Shown here piece after piece: positions 1 through 5,694 of a DNA stretch of 6,263 bases. Positions within the stretch are counted from its first letter, which is position 1. The number at the start of each line of letters is the position of its first letter. The notes beneath the pieces were generated by a model, which worked only from the letters and a program-made list of their open reading frames with translations, searched no databases and was not told the origin of the DNA. The stretch comes from an uncultured Clostridia bacterium (GTDB lineage Bacteria > Bacillota > Clostridia > Lachnospirales > Lachnospiraceae). The position numbers and the translations under genes were made by a program. The stretch lies in contig CAMONF010000093.1 in NCBI GenBank assembly GCA_946620335.1, forward strand, positions 1 to 6,263, in the 5' to 3' direction.

Positions 1-45
1 CGGAAGCATTACCAGGTGACGCCGAGGGCGTATCGGAGGGGGTGA
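1..45 (+). CDS. C-terminal fragment of an AraC-family transcriptional regulator (5' end outside the window)
   Basis: Frame 1 reads RKHYQVTPRAYRRG followed by TGA at 43-45. This matches the usual end of the second helix-turn-helix of AraC/XylS regulators, where a phenylalanine-rich recognition helix is followed by a G-x-TP-x-x-YR-type ending. Only 14 codons are present, so ligand, target and domain order cannot be judged. The gene converges on the GH3 gene, and the two are separated by the 51-133 hairpin. AraC regulators often sit beside carbohydrate genes in Clostridia, so a role in sugar regulation is plausible, but that is inference. A chance resemblance cannot be excluded with so few residues. 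Confidence 0.6.
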   Translation, partial: RKHYQVTPRAYRRG

Positions 46-48
46 GGC

Positions 49-133
49 AAAAAATGGGAATCAGGGACGGTTCCTTTTCCCACTTTTCGTTTCACGAAAA
101 GTGGGAAAAGGAACCGTCCCTGATTCCCATTTT
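49..133. terminator. Probable bidirectional terminator formed by copy A
   Basis: Read leftwards, as GH3 mRNA, the long stem ends in six U residues from A49-A54. Read rightwards, as AraC-gene mRNA, it ends in four U residues (130-133). The position between two convergent genes fits a shared intrinsic terminator. The function is inferred from the structure only. Confidence 0.6.
51..133. repeat. Perfect 40-bp inverted repeat with 3-nt loop (GGGACGGTTC family, copy A)
   Basis: Arms 51-90 and 94-133 are exact reverse complements, with a TTC loop at 91-93. Each arm holds the core GGGACGGTTCC (64-74, and reversed at 110-120), flanked by a GGGAATCA side and a TTTTCCCA side. About 28 bases of each arm are identical to the palindrome at 6113-6197. 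The element lies between the AraC-like fragment and the GH3 gene. Its length and perfection exceed what a simple terminator needs, which suggests a dispersed REP/MITE-like repeat. Mobility by a REP-associated transposase is inference; no transposase gene is in the window. Confidence 0.93.
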
Positions 134-149
134 CCCTACTTACGTTCAG

Positions 150-189
150 CGAAAAGTGGGAAAAGGAACCGTCCCTGATTCCCATTTTC
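150..189. repeat. Solitary extra arm of the copy A repeat
   Basis: Bases 150-189 are identical to 95-134, the right arm of copy A, but no matching left arm lies next to them. The 16 bases between (134-149) include TACGTTCAGCG, which resembles the loop region of copy A and may be the remains of a lost left arm. The repeat ends 7 bases from the GH3 stop codon. The arm could pair with 51-90 in competition with 94-133. Confidence 0.9.
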
Positions 190-196
190 TGTTACT

Positions 197-2719
197 TTAC
201 TTAGCAGTGACCATCTCCACAGTCATCGCCAGCACCCGCTTGGCGCAGAGTTGCAGATGCGCTCTGGTCAAATGATAAGCATGGTTCTCATCCGCCAGCG
301 CGGCCATGATGTCCGCCTTGTCCGACGGGATACCGGGCATGGTGATTTCATTTCCGGCCTTGACGTTGCCGGCCGCGGAAGCGCAGGGATACTTGGGACC
401 CTTGGGGCCCATGCCGCCGGTGACCAGCCAGTCAGTCATGACGACGCCCTTGAAGCCCCACTCGTCGCGGAGGGCTCTGGTGTTGATGTCGTACATGTTG
501 CAGGCGTGCTCGCCGTTGATCAGGTTGTAGGAGGTCATGATGTACTTGGGCTGGGTCTCCTTGACGCAGATCTCGAAGCCCTTCAGATAGATTTCACGCA
601 GTGCGCGCTCAGAGACCAGGCTGTTGGAGAAGTAGCGGTCCGTCTCCTGGTTGTTGCAGGCGAAATGCTTGATGGTGACCGCTCTGCCCGGGAAAGCCTG
701 GACGCCGCGGGTGATGCCGGCAGCCATGCGGCCGCTGACCAGCGGATCCTCGGAGAAATACTCGAAATCGCGGCCGCAGAGCGGAGAACGCATGATGTTG
801 AGGGCCGGAGCCAGCCAAATGTCGATGCCGAAGATTTCCATCTCCTCGCCGACAAGCCTGCCGCACTCGGCAGCCAGGTCGTCGTTAAAGGACTGGGCGA
901 TGCCGGTGCCGATGGGGATTGCGGAGCAGTACTGGTAGAAGGTCTCCTGGTTCGGATCCTCCGTTGCCAGGGCCGCCGCAGCCATGCCTGCAAGCTCTTC
1001 TTCGGTAAATACATGCATCATGTCGCCGCCGAGGCTGGCAGTGCCCTTGCAGGTGCCGTCCTCATTGACGTGGTATTCCTTGCTGAGGCGGAGGCCCGCA
1101 GGGCCGTCAGCCATGATGAGCGGAGGAACGTCGAGGTCGTCCAGGCGGGAGGTCGTCTCGCCGGCGCCGCCGGCCACGTGATTGGCTGCATTTCCAATGA
1201 CTTCGAGGATGTCGCCCTCGATATCCTGGTAGGTGCCGATGCAGAGGTAGGCCAGCTGATCGTCGGTGAGACCGGAAATGAACTCATCCAGCGTCTTCTC
1301 CCCACTGAGAACCTTCTTGAAGGAGAAGGGCTCGCCGGCCGGCAGTTCCTCCATGAGCGGAGCGTATTCAACGGTCTTAGTCTCGATGATGGACGGATCC
1401 ACCTGGATGGGCTCCACGGCCGCATCGCACTCGCAGGCCGCCGAGGCAAGCTTCAGGTCTTCGAAGCCGCTCTCGCCGCCGATGTTCATATCCTTCTCGA
1501 CCACTGCCTTGCCGGTCAGCGCCACGGCGCCGGCGACGACAGTGTTCCTGGAGCAATTGCCCACACGGATGTAATAGGTTCCCTCTTCCAGGACCCAGGC
1601 GGCGCACTTCTCGCAGTAGGAGGCCATCTGGCTGATGGGGAAGGTCACGGAGACCTCCTGGCATTCGCCAGCCTTGAGTTCAGCGGTCTTGGCGTAGCCG
1701 GACAGCTCCTGGAAGGGCTTGTCGAGCTCACCCGCCGGTGCGGAGTAGTAGACCTGAACGACTTCCTTGCCGGCGGCCTTGCCTGTATTTGTCACGAGCG
1801 CCGTCACGGTAATCTCGCCGTCCTTGACAGCGATGCCCTTGGACTCGACGGAGAAGGTGGTGTAGCCGATGCCGTAGCCGAAGGGATAGGTCGGAGCCTC
1901 GCCGGCCGTGTCGAAATAGCGGTAGCCGACGTAAATGCCTTCCTTATAGTAGGTGTCGCTGGGATCGCCGAAGCCCTCGGTGGAGGGATAGGCGTCAATC
2001 GGGGCCCAAGTCATGGTCAGCTTGCCGGAGGGATAGGCCGCGCCGGTCAGAACATCCGCCAGGGCATCGCCGGAGGCCATGCCCAGCTGGCCCATGATCA
2101 GGATGGCCCGGGCGTCCGCGACCGGTGTCAGATCGACCATGCCGCCGGTGTTCAGCACCAGGACAAAATTCTTGTAAGCTGCGTTCAGCTTGTTGATGTC
2201 GCGGATTTCTGTCTCTGTCAGGTTGATGTCACCCGCTACCGGCTTACGGTCGCTGCCTTCTCCGGAAATGCGGGCAAGCACATAGACGGCGGTATCCCCC
2301 TCCCCGGTCAGCGGGAACTCATATTCCGGCTCCGGGCAGGCTGCGCCGAGGGCGAACATGACCGGGTTGGCGCCGGCCTCGTCGGCCTTCTTGCGGATCG
2401 CACCGTAAAATGCGGCCTTGTTCTCCGCAACGACCTTGTCGTAGGCGTCCAGCCAGTCTTTGGTCGTGATTTCAAAGCCGGCATTTTCCAGGCCTTCCTC
2501 CACGTTGACGAACTTTCTGACGTTGACGTCACCGGAGCCGGTGCCGCCCTTGATGGTGGCGCGGGCGCCGCTGCCGTAGAGGGCCAGTTTGCCGCCTTTC
2601 GCCATGGGGAGGATGCCTTCATTTTTCAGAAGGACCATGCATTCCGGCGAGAGGGACCTTATGATGGCCGCGTGCTGGCTTTCAAAGGGTTGCAGGTCTT
2701 GGGTGTTGATTCTTTTCAT
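197..2719 (-). CDS. Glycoside hydrolase family 3 protein, beta-glucosidase-like, permuted domain order
   Basis: This 840-residue protein belongs to GH3, retaining enzymes that remove terminal beta-linked sugars from oligosaccharides or glycosides. The domain order is reversed relative to most family members. The GH3 C-terminal alpha/beta sandwich comes first (about 28-290, with VLLKNEGILP and SGEGSDR at 152-158, the likely acid/base loop). A fibronectin III-like domain follows (about 300-390), and the GH3 N-terminal barrel comes last (about 475-800). The barrel contains ADGP (537-540), GRDFEYFSEDP (649-659), KHF (684-686) and VVMTDW (759-764), where D763 is the expected nucleophile. The same order is known from Ruminococcus albus and Butyrivibrio fibrisolvens beta-glucosidases. 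No signal peptide or membrane segment is seen, so it is probably cytoplasmic. The start at 2719 is chosen because AAAGGAGG precedes it and because an in-frame upstream ATG at 2818 lies inside the -10 promoter element. The gene is monocistronic here and divergent from the alarmone operon. The exact substrate (glucoside, xyloside or other) cannot be told. Confidence 0.94.
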   Translation of the reverse strand: MKRINTQDLQPFESQHAAIIRSLSPECMVLLKNEGILPMAKGGKLALYGSGARATIKGGTGSGDVNVRKFVNVEEGLENAGFEITTKDWLDAYDKVVAENKAAFYGAIRKKADEAGANPVMFALGAACPEPEYEFPLTGEGDTAVYVLARISGEGSDRKPVAGDINLTETEIRDINKLNAAYKNFVLVLNTGGMVDLTPVADARAILIMGQLGMASGDALADVLTGAAYPSGKLTMTWAPIDAYPSTEGFGDPSDTYYKEGIYVGYRYFDTAGEAPTYPFGYGIGYTTFSVESKGIAVKDGEITVTALVTNTGKAAGKEVVQVYYSAPAGELDKPFQELSGYAKTAELKAGECQEVSVTFPISQMASYCEKCAAWVLEEGTYYIRVGNCSRNTVVAGAVALTGKAVVEKDMNIGGESGFEDLKLASAACECDAAVEPIQVDPSIIETKTVEYAPLMEELPAGEPFSFKKVLSGEKTLDEFISGLTDDQLAYLCIGTYQDIEGDILEVIGNAANHVAGGAGETTSRLDDLDVPPLIMADGPAGLRLSKEYHVNEDGTCKGTASLGGDMMHVFTEEELAGMAAAALATEDPNQETFYQYCSAIPIGTGIAQSFNDDLAAECGRLVGEEMEIFGIDIWLAPALNIMRSPLCGRDFEYFSEDPLVSGRMAAGITRGVQAFPGRAVTIKHFACNNQETDRYFSNSLVSERALREIYLKGFEICVKETQPKYIMTSYNLINGEHACNMYDINTRALRDEWGFKGVVMTDWLVTGGMGPKGPKYPCASAAGNVKAGNEITMPGIPSDKADIMAALADENHAYHLTRAHLQLCAKRVLAMTVEMVTAK

Positions 2720-2732
2720 TTTCTTGTCTTCT

Positions 2733-2740
2733 CCTCCTTT
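2733..2740 (-). promoter_or_regulatory. Shine-Dalgarno site of the GH3 gene
   Basis: The minus strand reads AAAGGAGG, continuing to GGAGGAG, 11-13 bases before the ATG at 2719. This near-perfect site decides the start codon. If translation began at the in-frame ATG at 2818, these bases would encode part of the protein (NKGGEDKK), which is typical of an over-extended gene call. Confidence 0.85.
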
Positions 2741-2816
2741 GTTGCTTGGGAGCGGCGGCCGGTCCTGTCCGTACAGAGCTTCAGGGCATCCGGTCCTTTT
2801 TATCCTGTTAGTAGTC

Positions 2817-2825
2817 ATTATAGCA
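2817..2825 (-). promoter_or_regulatory. Extended -10 promoter of the GH3 gene
   Basis: The minus strand reads TGCTATAAT: a perfect TATAAT (2822 to 2817) preceded by the TG of an extended -10. No good -35 is present at the expected spacing (ACAATT at 2845-2840), which an extended -10 can tolerate. The predicted transcription start is near 2810, giving a leader of roughly 90 nt before the start codon at 2719. Confidence 0.65.
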
Positions 2826-2828
2826 GAA

Positions 2829-2843
2829 AGGAAAGCGTAAATT
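2829..2843 (+). promoter_or_regulatory. Possible cre-like catabolite operator upstream of the GH3 gene
   Basis: The 15 bases match the Bacillus CcpA operator consensus WTGNAANCGNWNNCW at all fixed positions except two: T to G at 2830 and C to T at 2842. The site overlaps the -35 region of the GH3 promoter, where a bound repressor would block transcription. Catabolite control would suit a beta-glucosidase gene. A two-mismatch match is weak and could be chance. Confidence 0.2.
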
Positions 2844-2903
2844 GTATACTTCTTTGTGCAAATATGTAATTATTCTTGGATAGATGGCATTCTGAGGCCG
2901 TTT

Positions 2904-2999
2904 GGGTTTCGAAGGAGGGACGGTTCTGCGTTCGGGGAAATCGTACTGGGGACGATTCGGCGCCGTCGTACCCGGAACTGTCCCCGGTTCGAAAAGCCC
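2904..2999. repeat. Diverged copy of the GGGACGGTTC repeat between the divergent promoters (copy C)
   Basis: An imperfect inverted repeat pairs GGGTTTCGAA (2904-2913) plus GGGACGGTTCT (2917-2927) with GGAACTGTCCCC (2974-2985) plus TTCGAAAAGCCC (2988-2999). A third, central core variant GGGGACGATTC lies at 2948-2958, next to a GGCGCC palindrome. The arms differ by several substitutions and small bulges, so this copy is older or less constrained than those at 51-133 and 6113-6197. It ends about 40 bases upstream of the alarmone operon's -10 element. I see nothing else in the 2826-3038 intergenic stretch apart from the weak cre-like match. Confidence 0.75.
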
Positions 3000-3038
3000 C
3001 CCGCCCACCTTTCACCTCTTCCCCCCGCCCCCGGACTC

Positions 3039-3047
3039 TGGTATGAT
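3039..3047 (+). promoter_or_regulatory. Extended -10 promoter of the alarmone synthetase operon
   Basis: The sequence TGGTATGAT gives TG-N-TATGAT, one mismatch from the consensus extended -10. No convincing -35 is seen (TTCCCC at 3019-3024). The predicted start is near 3054, leaving a leader of about 50 nt before the ATG at 3105. This is also a reason to reject translation starts further upstream. Confidence 0.5.
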
Positions 3048-3104
3048 AGAAATCAGCAACATCGACCGGGAACCATAATGTTCCCCCCGCAGGAGATAAC
3101 TTTT

Positions 3105-3704
3105 ATGTCTGGAAGTATATATGGTAACAATCTGCCGCGGATGCAGGAGATCCTGGAGGATATGCAGTCCCGCATCGCAAAAGTCCGACAGCAGGCGGCC
3201 GCCGTCACCGGGATGGATCCGGTGGAGCACAGCCTTGGCCGGATCAAATCGGAGGAGAGCATGCGAGAAAAATGCCGGCGGAAGGGCCTGCCGGAGACCG
3301 CCGATAGCGCTCTCTCCGAAATCCGCGATGCCATCGGCCTCCGAATCGTCTGCGCCTTTCTGAACGACGTCTATCTGATCCGGGACTACCTGGCCTCCGA
3401 GCCTGACCTTACGATCGTGACGGAAAAGGACTACATCCGCCACGCCAAGCCGAACGGCTACCGCAGCTACCACCTGGTGGTAAAGACCGCGGACGGCTTT
3501 TACGTGGAGTTCCAGCTGCGGACCATCTCCATGGACACCTGGGCCGCCCTCGAGCACCATCTGAAGTACAAAAAGAATCTTCAGGGAAATATAGACCTGA
3601 TCGCATCGGAGCTGAAGCGCTGCGCGGAGGAGCTGGCATCCACAGACGTCTCCATGCAGACCCTGCGGGATATGATCATAGAAGGGAACGGTGCTGATTT
3701 ATGA
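3105..3704 (+). CDS. Small alarmone synthetase, (p)ppGpp synthetase of the RelQ/YjbM type
   Basis: This 199-residue cytoplasmic protein is a stand-alone RelA/SpoT synthetase domain. The family transfers pyrophosphate from ATP to the 3' hydroxyl of GDP or GTP, making ppGpp or pppGpp. Visible motifs are GRIKSEESM (45-53, with R46 and K48 in the ATP-binding strand), RDAIGLRIV (74-82, metal-binding D75), KPNGYRSYH (115-123, the G-loop that stacks on the guanine nucleotide), VEFQLRT (134-140, catalytic E135) and MDTWAALEH (143-151). No HD hydrolase, TGS or ACT domain is present, so it should only synthesise. Length is slightly below the roughly 210 residues of Bacillus RelQ, and the layout fits the RelQ rather than the RelV group. 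The start is preceded by AGGAGA (3091-3096) at 8 bases; an in-frame ATG at 3078 lacks such a site. The stop overlaps the next gene's start (ATGA at 3701-3704), suggesting translational coupling to the response regulator. Confidence 0.93.
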   Translation: MSGSIYGNNLPRMQEILEDMQSRIAKVRQQAAAVTGMDPVEHSLGRIKSEESMREKCRRKGLPETADSALSEIRDAIGLRIVCAFLNDVYLIRDYLASEPDLTIVTEKDYIRHAKPNGYRSYHLVVKTADGFYVEFQLRTISMDTWAALEHHLKYKKNLQGNIDLIASELKRCAEELASTDVSMQTLRDMIIEGNGADL

Positions 3705-4390
3705 AACTGCTGCTTGCCGAAGACACGAAGGACCTGAACCGGGCGGTATCCGCCATGCTGGAATACTACAAATATGACGTCGACTGCGCCTTCGACGGGG
3801 AAGAGGCGCTTGATTTTCTGAAGCGGGAATGCTACGACGGCATCATTCTCGACATCATGATGCCGAAAAAGGACGGACTGGAGGTCCTCACCGAGCTCCG
3901 GGAACGCCATATCATGACGCCGGTGCTGCTCCTCACCGCCAAAGCCGAGGTGGACGACCGGGTAGCCGGCCTTGAGGCCGGCGCGGACGATTACCTGCCC
4001 AAGCCATTTGCCATGAAGGAGCTCCTGGCCCGGGTCCGGTCCATGATTCGCCGCCACGACACCTATGACGACGCAGTTCTCACCTTTGGGGACATTTCCC
4101 TGGCGCCGGAAGGCCCCGTGTTGAGCGCCCGAAATTCCGTCCGCCTCTCCCTGCGGGAATTCGAGCTCCTGAAGTTCCTCATGTCCAACACCGACATGGA
4201 CCTCTCCACCGGCTTTCTGATCCGCCAGGTCTGGCGCAATGAGCCCGGGGCGCAGGAGGATACGGTATGGCTTTACATTTCCTATCTGAAAGGAAAGCTG
4301 CGGTCTGTGGGCTCCGCCGTCACCATAAGCGGCAGCCGCGGAGGAAGCTTCCGCCTGATTGAAGAGACCGGTGCGGGGATGGAGAAATGA
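3701..4390 (+). CDS. OmpR/PhoB-family DNA-binding response regulator
   Basis: This 229-residue regulator has a receiver domain (1-118) followed by a winged-helix DNA-binding domain (about 126-220). The receiver shows the acidic pair E7-D8, phosphoacceptor D51 in LDIMMPKKDG, switch residue T79, and the KPF motif with K101. The winged helix shows the LSLREFELLKFL helix (149-160), the TVWLYISYLKGKL recognition helix (188-200) and a wing ending GGSFRL (214-219). After phosphorylation by its partner kinase it is expected to dimerise and bind promoter DNA. It overlaps the synthetase gene upstream by ATGA and the kinase gene downstream by ATGA (4387-4390), so the cognate partner is clear from position. 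Its own Shine-Dalgarno is weak (AAGGG about 14 bases upstream), so translation probably depends on coupling. Target genes are unknown; autoregulation of this operon is common for such systems but not shown here. Confidence 0.96.
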   Translation: MKLLLAEDTKDLNRAVSAMLEYYKYDVDCAFDGEEALDFLKRECYDGIILDIMMPKKDGLEVLTELRERHIMTPVLLLTAKAEVDDRVAGLEAGADDYLPKPFAMKELLARVRSMIRRHDTYDDAVLTFGDISLAPEGPVLSARNSVRLSLREFELLKFLMSNTDMDLSTGFLIRQVWRNEPGAQEDTVWLYISYLKGKLRSVGSAVTISGSRGGSFRLIEETGAGMEK

Positions 4391-5622
4391 ACGCAAGAGA
4401 AATTCAGAAGCTTCGCAGCAAATTCATAAGGATCGCCATGGTCTCCATCTTTCTGGCCATGTTCTTCATCGGTATGATGGTCAACGCCTTCGCCTACGGA
4501 ATCTCGCGCTTCTCAGTCAACCGTGTCCTGAACCGGGTGCTGACCAGCGCGGAAGGTGTCGGCGAACAGGAGGCGGAATACGACTTCACCATCGCCGATA
4601 TTTTCGCGCCGGAATACGGAAAAAATGCCTGCTACGTCCTCCGCTTTGACGCGGCCGGAAAGCAGCTTTCCATTCAGAGCAATGTTTCCAATCCCCGGGA
4701 GGCTGCGTTGGTGGAATCCTATGCGGTCACCCTGCTGCAGTCGCGCGGGCGGTACGGGGAATATCACGGGTTTTATTACAGAAAAGCAGTGCAGGAGAAC
4801 GGCGATACGCTGATCGCCTTTCTCGAGGGATCTGTTATCATTTCCACCCAGTATCGGATCCTCACACTGACCGCCATCCTCTGGATTTTGGGGCTTCTCA
4901 TCACCTTCTTCCTGGTCAGCCACTTTTCCGGCAAGGCCATCGAGCCGGAGATCCACAACGCCCAGCGCCAGAAGGAATTCATCACCAACGCCAGCCACGA
5001 GCTGAAGACCCCGCTGGCCGTCATCCGGGCCAACAACGAGATGATCGAGCTCCTCCAGGGCGAATCCGAGTGGACCCGGTCCACCCAAAAGCAGGTGGAC
5101 CACTTAAGCGGCCTGATCCAGAACCTGGTCATGATCACCCGGGCCCAGGAGAAGGAAAATAAAGCAGACCTCGCGAAGGTCGACGCTTCCAAACTGGTCG
5201 GCGAATCCATCGACTCCTTCGAGTCCGTGGCCTCCCAGGCCGGGAAGACCCTGGTGAGAAATGTAGCGGATGGCGTGCAGATCACGGCCGACGAGAGCAA
5301 GATCCGCCAGCTGACCACCATCCTGCTCGACAACGCCATCAAATACTGCGACGACCACGGCACCATCACCGTGTCACTCGCGCCGCTGCGCAGCGGAAAA
5401 AGCCTGGAGCTCATCGTCTCCAACGACTACGCGGCAGGGGAAGGCGTCGATTACCAGAGATTTTTCGACCGCTTCTACCGGGAGGACGCCTCCCACAACA
5501 TCCACCAGGGCAGTTACGGGATCGGGCTGTCGATCGCGGAGAGCATTTGCGACCAGTATAAAGGGTCCATTGAGGCGGACTGGAAGGATGGGGTCATACG
5601 GTTCAGGTGCGTTCTTAAGTGA
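4387..5622 (+). CDS. Membrane sensor histidine kinase (HisKA/HATPase_c)
   Basis: This 411-residue kinase should phosphorylate the response regulator encoded just upstream. It has a short cytoplasmic start, a first membrane helix (about 15-37), an extracytoplasmic sensor region of about 120 residues, and a second membrane helix (about 158-178). A HisKA domain follows with H204 in SHELKTPL, then an ATPase domain with the N box LLDNAIKY (313-320, N316), the F box FFDRFYRED (359-367) and the G2 box GSYGIGLSIA (375-384). The usual DxGxG G1 box is replaced by VSNDYAAGEG (344-353). There is almost no room between membrane and HisKA, so a HAMP domain is absent. The sensor region contains YVLRFDAAGKQ and LIAFLEGS strands suggesting a small Cache/PAS-like fold, which is inference; the signal is unknown. 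The start lies in an ATGA overlap, with GGGG and GGAG just upstream. Confidence 0.95.
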   Translation: MNAREIQKLRSKFIRIAMVSIFLAMFFIGMMVNAFAYGISRFSVNRVLNRVLTSAEGVGEQEAEYDFTIADIFAPEYGKNACYVLRFDAAGKQLSIQSNVSNPREAALVESYAVTLLQSRGRYGEYHGFYYRKAVQENGDTLIAFLEGSVIISTQYRILTLTAILWILGLLITFFLVSHFSGKAIEPEIHNAQRQKEFITNASHELKTPLAVIRANNEMIELLQGESEWTRSTQKQVDHLSGLIQNLVMITRAQEKENKADLAKVDASKLVGESIDSFESVASQAGKTLVRNVADGVQITADESKIRQLTTILLDNAIKYCDDHGTITVSLAPLRSGKSLELIVSNDYAAGEGVDYQRFFDRFYREDASHNIHQGSYGIGLSIAESICDQYKGSIEADWKDGVIRFRCVLK

Positions 5623-5635
5623 AACGAAAGGGACG

Positions 5636-5680
5636 GTTCTGTTTTCGAACTGGGGACGGTTCCGGGTTCGAAAACAGAAC
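5636..5680. repeat. Short-stem copy of the GGGACGGTTC repeat between kinase and DUF523 genes (copy D)
   Basis: Arms 5636-5650 and 5666-5680 are perfect 15-bp reverse complements (GTTCTGTTTTCGAAC) around a 15-nt loop. One core, GGGACGGTTCT, lies at 5630-5640 at the foot of the left arm. A second, GGGGACGGTTCC, fills most of the loop (5652-5663) in the same orientation. This differs from copies A and E, where the cores pair with each other inside the stem. No T-run follows the stem, so it is not a typical intrinsic terminator; readthrough from the kinase gene into the DUF523 gene is possible. Confidence 0.85.
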
Positions 5681-5694
5681 AAACGGAGATACAG

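Noticed and set aside
51..189. CRISPR-like array, because one repeat unit appears three times
   Set aside because: The units are inverted arms of a palindrome with 3-nt and 16-nt gaps, not direct repeats with uniform unique spacers, and no cas genes are present.
42..275. A small plus-strand open frame running through copy A and the GH3 3' end
   Set aside because: Its peptide (for example KGTVPDSHF) is just the translated repeat, and it has no ribosome site of its own worth trusting.
2759..2797. Direct repeat CCGGTCCT at 2759-2766 and 2790-2797 in the GH3 leader
   Set aside because: Only 8 bases long, with no symmetry or known operator match; chance is a sufficient explanation.
2720..2810. 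Riboswitch in the GH3 leader
   Set aside because: The roughly 90-nt leader shows no conserved aptamer core or terminator/antiterminator pair that I can recognise.
251..2869. An 872-codon open frame on the plus strand, fully opposite the GH3 gene
   Set aside because: It has no recognisable domain and is explained by the GC-rich, codon-biased GH3 gene, whose motifs are on the minus strand. No Shine-Dalgarno or promoter fits it.
2856..3104. An 83-codon N-terminal extension of the alarmone synthetase
   Set aside because: It reads through repeat copy C and the predicted promoter, and the family needs no such domain. The start at 3105 has a good Shine-Dalgarno.
3581..4396. A 271-codon minus-strand open frame opposite the response regulator
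   Set aside because: It is a shadow of the regulator gene, whose receiver and winged-helix motifs are unmistakable on the plus strand.
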